A stretch of 43,173 nt of DNA from Sphingomonadales bacterium UBA656. GTDB taxonomy: Bacteria > Pseudomonadota > Alphaproteobacteria > Sphingomonadales > Sphingomonadaceae. Under the pieces are notes generated by a model that searched no databases, was not told the DNA's origin, and saw only the letters and a list, made by a program, of their open reading frames with translations. The position numbers and the translations under genes are program-made. Within the stretch, counting starts at the first letter, position 1; every line of letters begins with the position of its first letter. Shown piece after piece: positions 7,942 to 16,323 of the stretch. The stretch is from contig DBOC01000001.1 in NCBI GenBank assembly GCA_002299895.1, positions 1 through 43,173 of the forward strand. Direction: 5' to 3'.

Positions 7942-8376
7942 ATGTCTTATGCAATGGATATCAAAATTGACATTGAGGCGCTTTGTAACCAACGGGGCCT
8001 GCGCATAACCGATCAACGACGCGTCATCGCGCGCGTCATATCCGATGCGACCGATCACCCCGATGTCGAGGAGCTGTACCGTCGCTCGTCGGCCATAGAT
8101 CCCAAAATTTCGATTGCCACCGTATATCGCACGGTACGCTTGTTCGAAGAGGCAGGCATATTGGATCGGCATGATTTCGGTGATGGCCGTGCGCGCTATG
8201 AGGCATCACCTGAGGCGCATCACGACCATTTAATTGATGTCGAAACCGGCAAGGTCGTTGAATTTGTCGACCCAGAGCTTGAGGCATTGCAGAAAATCAT
8301 TGCGGAACGGCTGGGCTATCGTTTGGTCGACCATCGTATGGAGCTTTATGGCGTCGCCATCGACCGCAAGGATTGA
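7942..8376 (+). CDS. Fur family transcriptional repressor
   Basis: The 144-residue protein has an N-terminal winged helix (GLRITDQRRVIARVI, and ISIATVYRTVRLFEEAG as the recognition segment near 57-72) and a C-terminal dimerisation/metal domain with HHDHLIDVETGKVVEF at residues 93-108. The cysteines of the classical CxxC structural zinc site are absent (DVET instead of CLDC), as in many alphaproteobacterial Fur/Mur proteins. Iron or manganese sensing is therefore possible and cannot be decided here. Two starts, ATG 7942 and ATG 7954, are possible. Its 3' end overlaps plsC by 29 bases. Confidence 0.93.
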   Translation: MSYAMDIKIDIEALCNQRGLRITDQRRVIARVISDATDHPDVEELYRRSSAIDPKISIATVYRTVRLFEEAGILDRHDFGDGRARYEASPEAHHDHLIDVETGKVVEFVDPELEALQKIIAERLGYRLVDHRMELYGVAIDRKD

Positions 8377-9148
8377 ACGCCGAAACCCGGCCGCTTTTAT
8401 CACGGGGCAGTTCTTGTTTTTGACACGACTGCTGCTGATGGTCGTAAGCCTTTCCGTCAGCCTTTTGTTGCATAATGTCTGGCGGATTATCCGCAAACCA
8501 TCACCTTGGCCGCGCTTGTTTTTACTCTCGATCAGCTGGACCAGCGGCATTGCAACCGCAACCGCTGGCACCCGCATACGCCAAAATGTATTCTATGCCG
8601 CAAACCACCATAGCTGGATCGATATTCCCGTCATGGCTGGCGTTACGGGCTGCACATTCGTCGCCAATGACGGCATCGAAAGCTGGCCGCTAATTGGCTG
8701 GCTGTGTAAGATAAACAACACGATTTTCGTCAACCGCGAAAACCGCGCTAGAGTGAGTAATCAAGTCGATGATTTGCGCGCGGCGATAACTGGCGACCAG
8801 CCTGTAACCATTTTTCCCGAAGGCACAACGCATGATGGATCGGGCCTTTTGCCGTTCAAACCTTCTTTGTTCGCTGCTTTGGTGCCGCCGCCTGCGGGTA
8901 TGCTCGTCCAACCTGTGTATCTAAGTTACGGCCGCCACACGCCGCGCTTAGCCTGGGTAGGCGAGGAAAAGGTGACAGAGAATTTCTGGCGCCTTTTGTC
9001 TCATCTCAAACCGATAACCGCGACCCTGCATTTTCTGGAACCATTTGATCCGCTGCATTATCCGGACCGCAAGGCGATTTCTGCCGAAGTACGGGCGCGT
9101 ATTGGCGCTGCGATGGAGGGTGGCGGCCATGCGGCGCGCATACTATAG
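8348..9148 (+). CDS. 1-acyl-glycerol-3-phosphate acyltransferase-like (PlsC/LPLAT family)
   Basis: The 266-residue protein is an acyl-CoA/acyl-ACP-dependent lysophospholipid acyltransferase. Block I NHHSWID (the H-x4-D catalytic pair) and block III FPEGTTHDGSG are both present, and a hydrophobic N-terminal anchor spans about residues 18-45 (FLFLTRLLLMVVSLSVSLLL). It would acylate lysophosphatidate, or a related lysolipid such as lyso-ornithine lipid, in the inner membrane. ATG 8348 was chosen because GGAG lies at 8340-8343 and everything upstream is inside fur. The gene therefore begins within the last codons of fur and ends 9 bases before miaB. Confidence 0.9.
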   Translation: MASPSTARIERRNPAAFITGQFLFLTRLLLMVVSLSVSLLLHNVWRIIRKPSPWPRLFLLSISWTSGIATATAGTRIRQNVFYAANHHSWIDIPVMAGVTGCTFVANDGIESWPLIGWLCKINNTIFVNRENRARVSNQVDDLRAAITGDQPVTIFPEGTTHDGSGLLPFKPSLFAALVPPPAGMLVQPVYLSYGRHTPRLAWVGEEKVTENFWRLLSHLKPITATLHFLEPFDPLHYPDRKAISAEVRARIGAAMEGGGHAARIL

Positions 9149-9157
9149 ACGCGCAAT

Positions 9158-10492
9158 ATGAGCATGGATTCCCCAAAAACCTATTCGATCAAAAATTACG
9201 GCTGTCAGATGAACGTCTATGATGGCGAGCGTATGGCCGAAATGTTTGAAAGCCAGGGCATGTCGCCTGCGGATGACAAAGCGAACGCCGACTTGGTCGT
9301 CCTCAACACATGCCACATCCGCGAAAAGGCAGCGGAGAAAGTCTATTCCGAAATTGGCCGCCTGCGCCGCAAGGATGGGACCAGCCCGGTCATCGCCGTC
9401 GCAGGCTGCGTCGCGCAGGCAGAGGGCGGTGAGATTAGCCGCCGTGCCCCTGAAGTCGACATTGTTGTTGGCCCACAAGCCTATCACAATCTACCCGAAA
9501 TGGTGGCAGCAGTCGGACGCGGCGAACGTGTCGTTGACCTCGACCTACCCGGCCTCGACAAATTTGGTAAGTTGCCTGCCCGTCGCAAGCAGCCGCCATC
9601 GGCATTCCTGACGGTGCAGGAAGGTTGCGACAAATTCTGCACCTATTGCGTCGTGCCCTACACCAGAGGCGCAGAAATTTCGCGCAGCTGGGCAGATTTG
9701 CTGGATGAAGCAAAGGCGATTGTTGACGCTGGCGCGCGCGAAATCACGTTACTTGGCCAAAATGTCAACGCATGGGATGGTGAAGATGACTCCGGTAAGC
9801 TTCAAGGCTTAGACGGCCTCATCCGCGCGCTCGACAAAATACCGGAGCTTCGCCGCATCCGGTACATGACCAGCCACCCCAACGACATGAGCGAGGGGTT
9901 GATCGCTGCACATGGTGATGTTGAAAAGCTGATGCCGTTCCTGCATCTGCCCGTTCAGTCCGGCTCAGACCGCATCTTAAAGGCCATGAACCGCAGCCAT
10001 AGTCGCGATAGCTATATGCGTATTCTTGATCGCGTGCGCGCTGTGCGGCCCGATATCGCCTTTTCCGGTGACTTCATCGTTGGCTTCCCTGGTGAGACTG
10101 ACACTGATTTTGAAGACACGTTAAGCCTCGTGCGCGAGGTCGGACATGCGCAAGCTTATTCCTTCAAATATAGCCCTCGTCCAGGCACACCAGCTGCGGA
10201 CATGGCTGACCAAATACCCATGGAAATCATGGACGAACGGTTGCAGCGTTTGCAGGCGCAGATTGTGGCGGACCAGACAGCATTTAATGATCGCACCGTC
10301 GGACGCACCACCGATGTTTTGTTGGAACGGCCTGGAAAATTTGATGGCCAGCTCATTGGCAAATCGCCTTGGCTTCAGTCGGTGCATGTGCTTGCGCCAG
10401 ACCTATCAATCGGCGATATCGTTACTGTGCAAATTACCGATTCTGGACCGCTTAGCCTGAAAGGTGAACCATCAATGAGAGTAGCAGCCTAA
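9158..10492 (+). CDS. miaB: tRNA-2-methylthio-N6-dimethylallyladenosine synthase MiaB
   Basis: MiaB is a radical-SAM methylthiotransferase that adds the 2-methylthio group to i6A37 of tRNAs reading UNN codons. The N-terminal UPF0004 domain carries three cluster cysteines (Cys16 in NYGCQMN, one in LNTCHIRE and one in VAGCVAQ). The radical-SAM motif is Cys157-x3-Cys161-x2-Cys164 (CDKFCTYC), and a TRAM domain occupies roughly the last 65 residues. The length of 444 residues is typical. The stop TAA abuts the phoH start with no gap. Confidence 0.97.
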   Translation: MSMDSPKTYSIKNYGCQMNVYDGERMAEMFESQGMSPADDKANADLVVLNTCHIREKAAEKVYSEIGRLRRKDGTSPVIAVAGCVAQAEGGEISRRAPEVDIVVGPQAYHNLPEMVAAVGRGERVVDLDLPGLDKFGKLPARRKQPPSAFLTVQEGCDKFCTYCVVPYTRGAEISRSWADLLDEAKAIVDAGAREITLLGQNVNAWDGEDDSGKLQGLDGLIRALDKIPELRRIRYMTSHPNDMSEGLIAAHGDVEKLMPFLHLPVQSGSDRILKAMNRSHSRDSYMRILDRVRAVRPDIAFSGDFIVGFPGETDTDFEDTLSLVREVGHAQAYSFKYSPRPGTPAADMADQIPMEIMDERLQRLQAQIVADQTAFNDRTVGRTTDVLLERPGKFDGQLIGKSPWLQSVHVLAPDLSIGDIVTVQITDSGPLSLKGEPSMRVAA

Positions 10493-11488
10493 ATGGCCAA
10501 AAAAGCCCAAGCGCAAGCCGGTGACTTGTCCCGGCTGGAGATGAGCTTCGACAAACCGCATATTATTAATGCGGTTTTTGGGGAATTTGACCGCAATCTG
10601 GTTACGATTGAGAACCGCCTCGGCGTCTATATATCTGCCCGAGGAAACCGCGTACAAATTGAAGGCGAGGCTGGTGCCATTGGCCGCGCCCGCGATGTTC
10701 TTAACGACATTTATTCCCGCCTATCGCGCGGTCAGGAAATCGACACCGAAGCTGTGCAATCGATAATAGCTATGACCGCTGAACCCACTTTAGAAGGCAT
10801 CATCCGCAAGGACGCGACTGACGCGCCGGGCATTATGATCCGTACGCGCAAGAAAACGCTCGTGCCGCGCTCCGCCACACAAATTCCCTATATGGAGGCA
10901 TTGGCGCGCGACGAAATTATCTTCGCACTTGGGCCAGCAGGAACCGGTAAAACCTATCTAGCCGTGGCACAGGCCGTGGCCATGTTGATTACGGGCGCGG
11001 TGCAGCGCCTTATTCTGTCGCGTCCCGCGGTTGAGGCGGGCGAGCGGCTGGGTTTCTTGCCCGGCGATATGAAGGAAAAGGTCGACCCCTATCTACGGCC
11101 GATTTACGACGCCTTATATGACTGCTTACCCGCCGAGCAGGTGGAGCGGCGTATTGCATCGGGCGAGATCGAAATCGCCCCCATCGCCTTTATGCGAGGG
11201 CGGACGCTGGCGGATTCGTTCATCATCTTAGATGAGGCGCAGAATACCACCGCAGCACAGATGAAGATGTTCCTCACCCGCTTCGGCATGAACAGCCGCA
11301 TGGTCATTTGCGGGGACCCGCATCAGGTCGATATTCCCGGCGGCGAGCGCATGTCGGGCCTGAACGATGCCGTGCAGCGTCTCGAGGGCGTCGATGGCAT
11401 CCAGACAATCCGCTTCAACAGCAGCGATGTTGTCCGTCACCCGCTCGTTGGCCGCATCGTCGACGCTTATGAGGGCGGGCATGATTGA
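10493..11488 (+). CDS. phoH: PhoH family ATPase (PhoH/YbeZ type)
   Basis: This 331-residue P-loop ATPase of the PhoH family is usually adjacent to ybeY and implicated in ribosome or RNA maturation. A KH-like N-terminal region (about 25-90, GVYISARGNRVQIEGE) precedes Walker A GPAGTGKT at 147-154. Conserved SRPAVEAGERLGFLPGD, Walker B FIILDEAQN and sensor segment ICGDPHQVD follow. It starts directly after miaB and overlaps ybeY by 8 bases, so miaB-phoH-ybeY form one translational unit. Confidence 0.96.
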   Translation: MAKKAQAQAGDLSRLEMSFDKPHIINAVFGEFDRNLVTIENRLGVYISARGNRVQIEGEAGAIGRARDVLNDIYSRLSRGQEIDTEAVQSIIAMTAEPTLEGIIRKDATDAPGIMIRTRKKTLVPRSATQIPYMEALARDEIIFALGPAGTGKTYLAVAQAVAMLITGAVQRLILSRPAVEAGERLGFLPGDMKEKVDPYLRPIYDALYDCLPAEQVERRIASGEIEIAPIAFMRGRTLADSFIILDEAQNTTAAQMKMFLTRFGMNSRMVICGDPHQVDIPGGERMSGLNDAVQRLEGVDGIQTIRFNSSDVVRHPLVGRIVDAYEGGHD

Positions 11489-11999
11489 TGTCGAACTCGA
11501 CATGGGCGTGGTGTGGAGCAATAGCGATTTCGGGCAGAGCGAAGTTGAAAAGGCGGTAGACGCGGCTGTGCGTTTCGCGGCCATGGCTGAACAAGCTGAT
11601 TCCGTCGTTCCGGTCAGTGTCAGTATAAAGCTTTCCGACAATGCGGAAGTCCATGCGTTGAACCGAGAATGGCGCGATAAGGACAAGCCAACGAATGTGC
11701 TATCCTTTCCTATGCTCGATGACGAGGAGTTGGACGCCGTGCTAAACGGCACCTATGACGCGCCTGAAATCATGCTCGGTGACATTATTTTGGCTTATGA
11801 AACCTGCGTCGCGGAGGCAAAAGAAAAAGATATTCCCATCGCCCACCATGCAACGCATCTGGTCATCCACGGGATGTTCCATTTGCTTGGCCATGACCAT
11901 ATCGAGGACGACGAAGCTGAATTGATGGAGGCGCTTGAGGTAAAAGCGCTTGCATCTATCGGCCTTAACAATCCATATAACGATCAAATAGACAATTAA
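11481..11999 (+). CDS. ybeY: endoribonuclease YbeY
   Basis: YbeY is a zinc metalloprotein required for 16S rRNA 3'-end processing and ribosome quality control. The metal motif H-x3-H-x5-H is present as His130, His134 and His140 in HGMFHLLGHDH, in a 172-residue protein of normal length. NREWRDKDKPTNVLSFP is the other family signature. ATG 11481 starts within the final codons of phoH with GAGGGCGGG upstream; the longer open frame into phoH has no YbeY character. Confidence 0.95.
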   Translation: MIDVELDMGVVWSNSDFGQSEVEKAVDAAVRFAAMAEQADSVVPVSVSIKLSDNAEVHALNREWRDKDKPTNVLSFPMLDDEELDAVLNGTYDAPEIMLGDIILAYETCVAEAKEKDIPIAHHATHLVIHGMFHLLGHDHIEDDEAELMEALEVKALASIGLNNPYNDQIDN

Positions 12000-12019
12000 G
12001 AGGCCAGTACGCTTCCATT

Positions 12020-12958
12020 ATGCCTGAGGGTGACAGTTTTAGCGGTTCGAAAACCGCAACCGACGACGATAACGACGGACGAATATGGCAGCGGCTGAAG
12101 ACTATGCTCTTTGGCCGCGATCACGGCCCGACTTTGCGCGAGCAGCTGGAAGAAGCGATAGCCGAGCATGAGGAAGATAGCGACGAGAACGGACAATCAG
12201 ACGCCGATGGCGATTTGACCGCCGTCGAGCGCACGATGCTGCGCAATTTGCTCCATTTCAGCGAACACCGCGTCGATGACGTCATGGTGCCACGCAGCGA
12301 CATTATAGCAATTGATGAAAGTGCTGGCTTTGCCGATTGCGTCGCGGCCTTCGCCGAGCATGGCCACAGCCGTCTACCCGTGTACCGCGACACGTTGGAC
12401 AGCATCATTGGCATGATCCATATCAAAGATGTGTTCGCTGTTCTGGCCTTAGATCAAGAACCCCCGCACAGCCTTGAATCCTTCATTCGCCAGCCGCGTT
12501 TTGTGCCGCAGAATATGAGCGTACTTGCGCTGTTGGATGAAATGCGGCGCACACGCACGCATTTGGCGATTGTACTGGATGAATATTCGGGGACCGAGGG
12601 CTTGGTAACGATTGAGGATTTGGTCGAAGAAATCGTCGGCGAAATCGAAGACGAACATGATGACGAGCCCGAACTCCCATTCACCCAAATGTCCCCCGAT
12701 ATTTGGGAAGCGGACGCACGCGCAGAGTTGGACGATTTGGCCGAAAAGATTGATCCAAAGTTGGCCGAAGTGGATGAAGACGTGGACACGCTTGGCGGCC
12801 TCGCCTTCGTCATAGCCGGCCAAGTCCCCGACATCGGCCAAAGGCTCGTACATGAGGCGAGCGGCTGGACTTTGGAAATATTGGAAGCCGACGAAAAACG
12901 CGTTACGCGTATACGCCTATACGCCCCCGCATCCGATAGGCATGATATCAGCAAATAA
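12020..12958 (+). CDS. corC: CorC/HlyC family CBS-domain protein
   Basis: The 312-residue cytoplasmic protein belongs to the CorC family linked to Mg2+/Co2+ efflux. It has an acidic N-terminal segment, a pair of CBS domains (about 85-205, with VDDVMVPRSDI, HSRLPVYRD and GMIHIKDVF), and a C-terminal CorC_HlyC domain with VDTLGGLAFVIAGQVPDIG. There is no transmembrane DUF21 domain, so it is the short soluble type. The usual downstream gene lnt is absent; a convergent MOSC gene lies there instead. It follows ybeY by 20 bases and likely ends the operon. Confidence 0.92.
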   Translation: MPEGDSFSGSKTATDDDNDGRIWQRLKTMLFGRDHGPTLREQLEEAIAEHEEDSDENGQSDADGDLTAVERTMLRNLLHFSEHRVDDVMVPRSDIIAIDESAGFADCVAAFAEHGHSRLPVYRDTLDSIIGMIHIKDVFAVLALDQEPPHSLESFIRQPRFVPQNMSVLALLDEMRRTRTHLAIVLDEYSGTEGLVTIEDLVEEIVGEIEDEHDDEPELPFTQMSPDIWEADARAELDDLAEKIDPKLAEVDEDVDTLGGLAFVIAGQVPDIGQRLVHEASGWTLEILEADEKRVTRIRLYAPASDRHDISK

Positions 12959-12977
12959 GCGTCGCAAAATTTGTAGC

Positions 12978-12992
12978 CAGGGGGCACCCCTG
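12978..12992. terminator. short hairpin between convergent corC and MOSC genes
   Basis: CAGGGG and CCCCTG form a six-pair stem around GCA in the 45-base convergent gap. No good U-run directly follows the stem on either strand, although AAAAAA/TTTTTT lies a few bases away. It may act as a weak bidirectional terminator. Confidence 0.4.
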
Positions 12993-13003
12993 TCGACAAA
13001 AAA

Positions 13004-13672
13004 TCATCCCGCCAATTTTGCCGCCCTGCTCCGCCAGCTATCTGCCAAAGTCTCCAGCGTCGTAAGCGCCTGCAACGCTGATTTGGCGCCTTCCGCGCGA
13101 TGCCCGCCGCCAATCAAAAGGTGGAAAGTTCGGGCAATGGTCCAGTCATGCCCTGCCGCATATAATTGTTCTATGCTGTCGCCCGGTGCCACTTCGCCTT
13201 CTTCAATTACGCGAAAATAGCCCCCGCCACGGCCGCTGTTGATCACAGCTCCAGACAGGCCATGGACGCCGAAATGATGATCAAGCTTCCAACAGGGTTG
13301 CCGGCCTTGTGCGACTTCAACCACGGCGCGTCCAAGGCGGAACTGGTCGCCAATACGCAAATCGTCCTCCAAAAGCCCGCAAGCGCTAATATTTTCGCCG
13401 AATGCGCCCGCTTGGTCGAGCAGCGGATGCACAAAATTCTCCGCCGCAAAATGCGCGATCCATTTGGGATAATGTTCGGCAGGATAGAAATGCACCGCCT
13501 TGTCTGCGCCGCCATGCACCGTCGGATCGGCGACTTGGTCGCCCGCAAAGCCATGCTTGCCTAAGAATACGGGTCTGTCCACCGGCATACGCGCCATCGC
13601 GCTCATTGTACCGTCTGCATGAAACGGCTTGGGCTGCCCTACAAGCAAAACATCGATCTGACTGATTATCAT
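13004..13672 (-). CDS. MOSC domain-containing protein (YiiM-like)
   Basis: The protein of about 222 residues belongs to the MOSC family of molybdenum-cofactor-binding proteins, some of which reduce N-hydroxylated base analogues. A beta-rich core contains KHGFAGDQVADPTVHGG, FGENIS and the conserved cysteine in GRQPCWKLDHHFG, the presumed Mo ligand. A C-terminal helical extension includes ALTTLETLADSWR, as in YiiM. ATG 13672 (MIISQIDVLLVG) is preferred over an in-frame start at 13714 because the family fold begins there; neither has a strong ribosome site. It diverges from the glycosyltransferase gene. Confidence 0.87.
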   Translation of the reverse strand: MIISQIDVLLVGQPKPFHADGTMSAMARMPVDRPVFLGKHGFAGDQVADPTVHGGADKAVHFYPAEHYPKWIAHFAAENFVHPLLDQAGAFGENISACGLLEDDLRIGDQFRLGRAVVEVAQGRQPCWKLDHHFGVHGLSGAVINSGRGGGYFRVIEEGEVAPGDSIEQLYAAGHDWTIARTFHLLIGGGHRAEGAKSALQALTTLETLADSWRSRAAKLAG

Positions 13673-13743
13673 ATCGGATACATATCGCACCCGATGCACC
13701 ATTCCCATTGGCATTTTGCGTTACCATAGATAAAAGCGGGTTG

Positions 13744-14910
13744 ATGCAGACCAGCGACCTTCGCATTGCGCTATTCAGCGGCAATTATAATTATGTCCGT
13801 GATGGCGCAAATCAGGCATTAAATCGGCTTGTTGGCTATCTGTTAAGCCAAGGCGCATCGGTGCGGGTTTATTCCCCAACGGTTGCGGAGCCTGCTTTCG
13901 TCGCAACAGGCGACTTGGTAAGCATCCCGTCAGTCTCCATACCCTTTCGTCCGGAATATCGCCTGCCTTTAACCTTGTCGGCAAAAGTCCGGCGTGATCT
14001 GGAGGCGTTCAATCCAAATATCTTGCATATTTCAAGCCCTGATCGGGTATCACGCAAGGCTGTAAAATGGTCTAAAAAGCGGCATTTGCCGGTGTTGTGT
14101 TCCGTGCACACACGGTTCGAGACATATTTGCGTTATTACAATCTGGCGTTCATGGAGCCGGTCCTTGAGGCGTGGATTCGTCGGCTGTACCGGAAATGTG
14201 ACGCATTGGTTGCCCCGTCCGAAAGCTTTGCACAAGTCCTGCGCGAACAGCGGATGAACTATGATATCGATATTTGGTCGCGCGGCGTCGATCGAGAAAT
14301 CTTCAACCCTAGCCAGCGGGATATGGCGTGGCGGCGCGCGCTTGGTATAGCCGACGATATGCCCGTTATCGGCTTTTTGGGACGACTTGTGATGGAAAAG
14401 GGCCTTGATGTCTTTTCCGATACAATTGACCAACTAAAACGCCGCAATGTTCCGCATCAGGTAGTGGTGATCGGTGACGGCCCTGCCCGTCCTTGGTTTG
14501 AATCACGTATTCCCGATGCAAAATTTGCGGGCTTTCAAGTGGGTTCAGATCTGGGCCGTGCCGTTGCGAGCATGGATATTTTTTTCAACCCTTCGGTAAC
14601 CGAAGCTTTTGGCAATGTGACGCTCGAGTCTATGGCCAGCGGCCTGCCCGTGGTAGCCGCAAAGGCAACCGGCAGCCAAAGTTTGGTCGAAGACAAGGTA
14701 TCCGGACGGCTGATTGCCCCCGGTGCGATAAACCAATTCGCCGATGCATTGCAGGCTTATTGCTTGGATAAGGATTTTCGCGCCCAACACGGCGCTGCCG
14801 GTGCGCAACGATCACTCGATTTCAGCTGGGACGCGATTAACCAGACCGTCGCGGACACCTATATCCGCCTCATCCGCCAACACGCTGCACGTGCGGCTGC
14901 TGAACGTTAA
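13744..14910 (+). CDS. GT4 family glycosyltransferase
   Basis: This is a 388-residue GT-B retaining glycosyltransferase. The N-terminal domain has FSGNYNYVRDGANQALNRLV, and the linker contains VHTRFETYLRYYNL. The C-terminal donor domain begins near MPVIGFLGRLVMEKGLD and carries the E-x7-E motif in EAFGNVTLE. It resembles the group that includes alpha-mannosyltransferases and SQD2/MgtA-like glycolipid enzymes, which transfer sugar to diacylglycerol or similar lipids. The substrate cannot be read from sequence. ATG 13744 was chosen over upstream TTG 13708 and TTG 13741. No other polysaccharide gene is adjacent. Confidence 0.88.
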   Translation: MQTSDLRIALFSGNYNYVRDGANQALNRLVGYLLSQGASVRVYSPTVAEPAFVATGDLVSIPSVSIPFRPEYRLPLTLSAKVRRDLEAFNPNILHISSPDRVSRKAVKWSKKRHLPVLCSVHTRFETYLRYYNLAFMEPVLEAWIRRLYRKCDALVAPSESFAQVLREQRMNYDIDIWSRGVDREIFNPSQRDMAWRRALGIADDMPVIGFLGRLVMEKGLDVFSDTIDQLKRRNVPHQVVVIGDGPARPWFESRIPDAKFAGFQVGSDLGRAVASMDIFFNPSVTEAFGNVTLESMASGLPVVAAKATGSQSLVEDKVSGRLIAPGAINQFADALQAYCLDKDFRAQHGAAGAQRSLDFSWDAINQTVADTYIRLIRQHAARAAAER

Positions 14911-14997
14911 ACATATGCGAAGCGGGCAGACGCGTTTCGGAATCTATTTGCAGCGCCCATGCTTAGGTTTTGAAGCACAACGGAACGAGCGTTTGTC

Positions 14998-16323
14998 ATG
15001 AGTGACCTGTTTGGCGACGCAACGCCTGTTCAGGCATCTACGCCCGAAAATGCCCCGCTTGCGGACAAGCTTCGGCCGGCAAAATTGGATGAAGTGATTG
15101 GTCAGGAGCATCTGACCGGTCCCGATGGCGCAATTGGCCGTATGGTCGCTGCGGGTAAATTATCCTCCATGATCTTGTGGGGACCACCGGGCACAGGCAA
15201 GACCAGCATAGCCCGATTATTGGCCGACGCGGTGGAGATGCATTACAAGCCAATTTCCGCAGTATTTTCGGGCGTGGCTGATCTTAAAAAAGCCTTTGCC
15301 GAGGCAGAGGCCATCGCAAGATCGGGAAAGCAGACATTGTTGTTTGTGGATGAAATCCACCGCTTCAACCGCGCACAACAGGACGGATTTTTACCTTTTG
15401 TCGAAAGCGGCGTGGTCACGCTCGTCGGCGCAACCACCGAAAATCCGTCGTTTGAGTTGAACGCGGCCTTGCTGTCGCGCACGCAAGTCATGGTACTGCA
15501 GCGTTTGGATGCGGCGGCATTGGCGACGCTACTGACTCGCGCAGAAGCAGTCATGGAACGGCCTTTGCCGGTCACTGAAGATGCGCGGGCCGCCTTGATT
15601 TCCAGCGCCGACGGCGATGGCCGCTTTTTGCTTAATCAGGCGGAAACGTTGTTCGCCATTCACCTGGAAAACCCGCTTGACCCGCAAGCCATGGCCGCTT
15701 TGTTGCAGCGCCGGATGCCCGTTTATGATAAAGATGGGGAGGGGCATTATAACCTGATATCCGCTTTACATAAAAGCTTACGCGGCTCCGATCCGCAGGC
15801 CGCCTTATATTGGATGGCGCGTATGTTAGTAGCGGGCGAAGAGCCACTATATGTCCTGCGCCGCTTGGTCCGCTTTGCCAGCGAAGATATTGGTCTCGCT
15901 GACCCACAGGCATTGGTCCAATGTCTTGCTGCCAAACAGGCATATGAGTTTTTGGGCAGTCCAGAGGGCGAAGTCGCGATTGTGCAGGCATGCCTATATC
16001 TCGCGACTGCGCCAAAATCGAATGCCGCCTACAAGGCGCAGAAATCCGCATGGAAAATGGCGCGCGATACAGGATCGATGATGCCGCCGGCGCACATCCT
16101 AAATGCGCCGACGAAGCTGATGAAGGACTTTGGCTATGGCGAAGGCTATGCCTATGACCATGATAATGCGGACGGATTTTCAGGTGCGAATTATTGGCCC
16201 GATGCGGTGACGCCTTCGGCACTCTATCAGCCTGTGGAACGCGGCTTTGAACGCAAGATCATCGAGCGACTGCAATATTGGGATCGGCTGCGCGCCCGTA
16301 ATGCCGGGCCAGACACGCAATAA
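14998..16323 (+). CDS. rarA: replication-associated recombination protein RarA (MgsA)
   Basis: RarA is an AAA+ ATPase related to clamp-loader subunits that acts at stalled replication forks. The 441-residue protein has Walker A GPPGTGKTS near residue 62, Walker B LLFVDEIHRFN, sensor 1 GATTENPSFELNAALLSR and the C-terminal MgsA tetramerisation region with MARMLVAGEEPLYVLRRLVRFASEDIG. The N-terminus MSDLFGD is typical of this family. The stop codon shares one base with the next gene's start (TAATG), so the pair is probably translationally coupled. Confidence 0.96.
   Translation: MSDLFGDATPVQASTPENAPLADKLRPAKLDEVIGQEHLTGPDGAIGRMVAAGKLSSMILWGPPGTGKTSIARLLADAVEMHYKPISAVFSGVADLKKAFAEAEAIARSGKQTLLFVDEIHRFNRAQQDGFLPFVESGVVTLVGATTENPSFELNAALLSRTQVMVLQRLDAAALATLLTRAEAVMERPLPVTEDARAALISSADGDGRFLLNQAETLFAIHLENPLDPQAMAALLQRRMPVYDKDGEGHYNLISALHKSLRGSDPQAALYWMARMLVAGEEPLYVLRRLVRFASEDIGLADPQALVQCLAAKQAYEFLGSPEGEVAIVQACLYLATAPKSNAAYKAQKSAWKMARDTGSMMPPAHILNAPTKLMKDFGYGEGYAYDHDNADGFSGANYWPDAVTPSALYQPVERGFERKIIERLQYWDRLRARNAGPDTQ

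Noticed and set aside
15632..16222. 196-residue minus-strand open frame
   Set aside because: It is antisense to rarA and lacks any domain signal or ribosome site.
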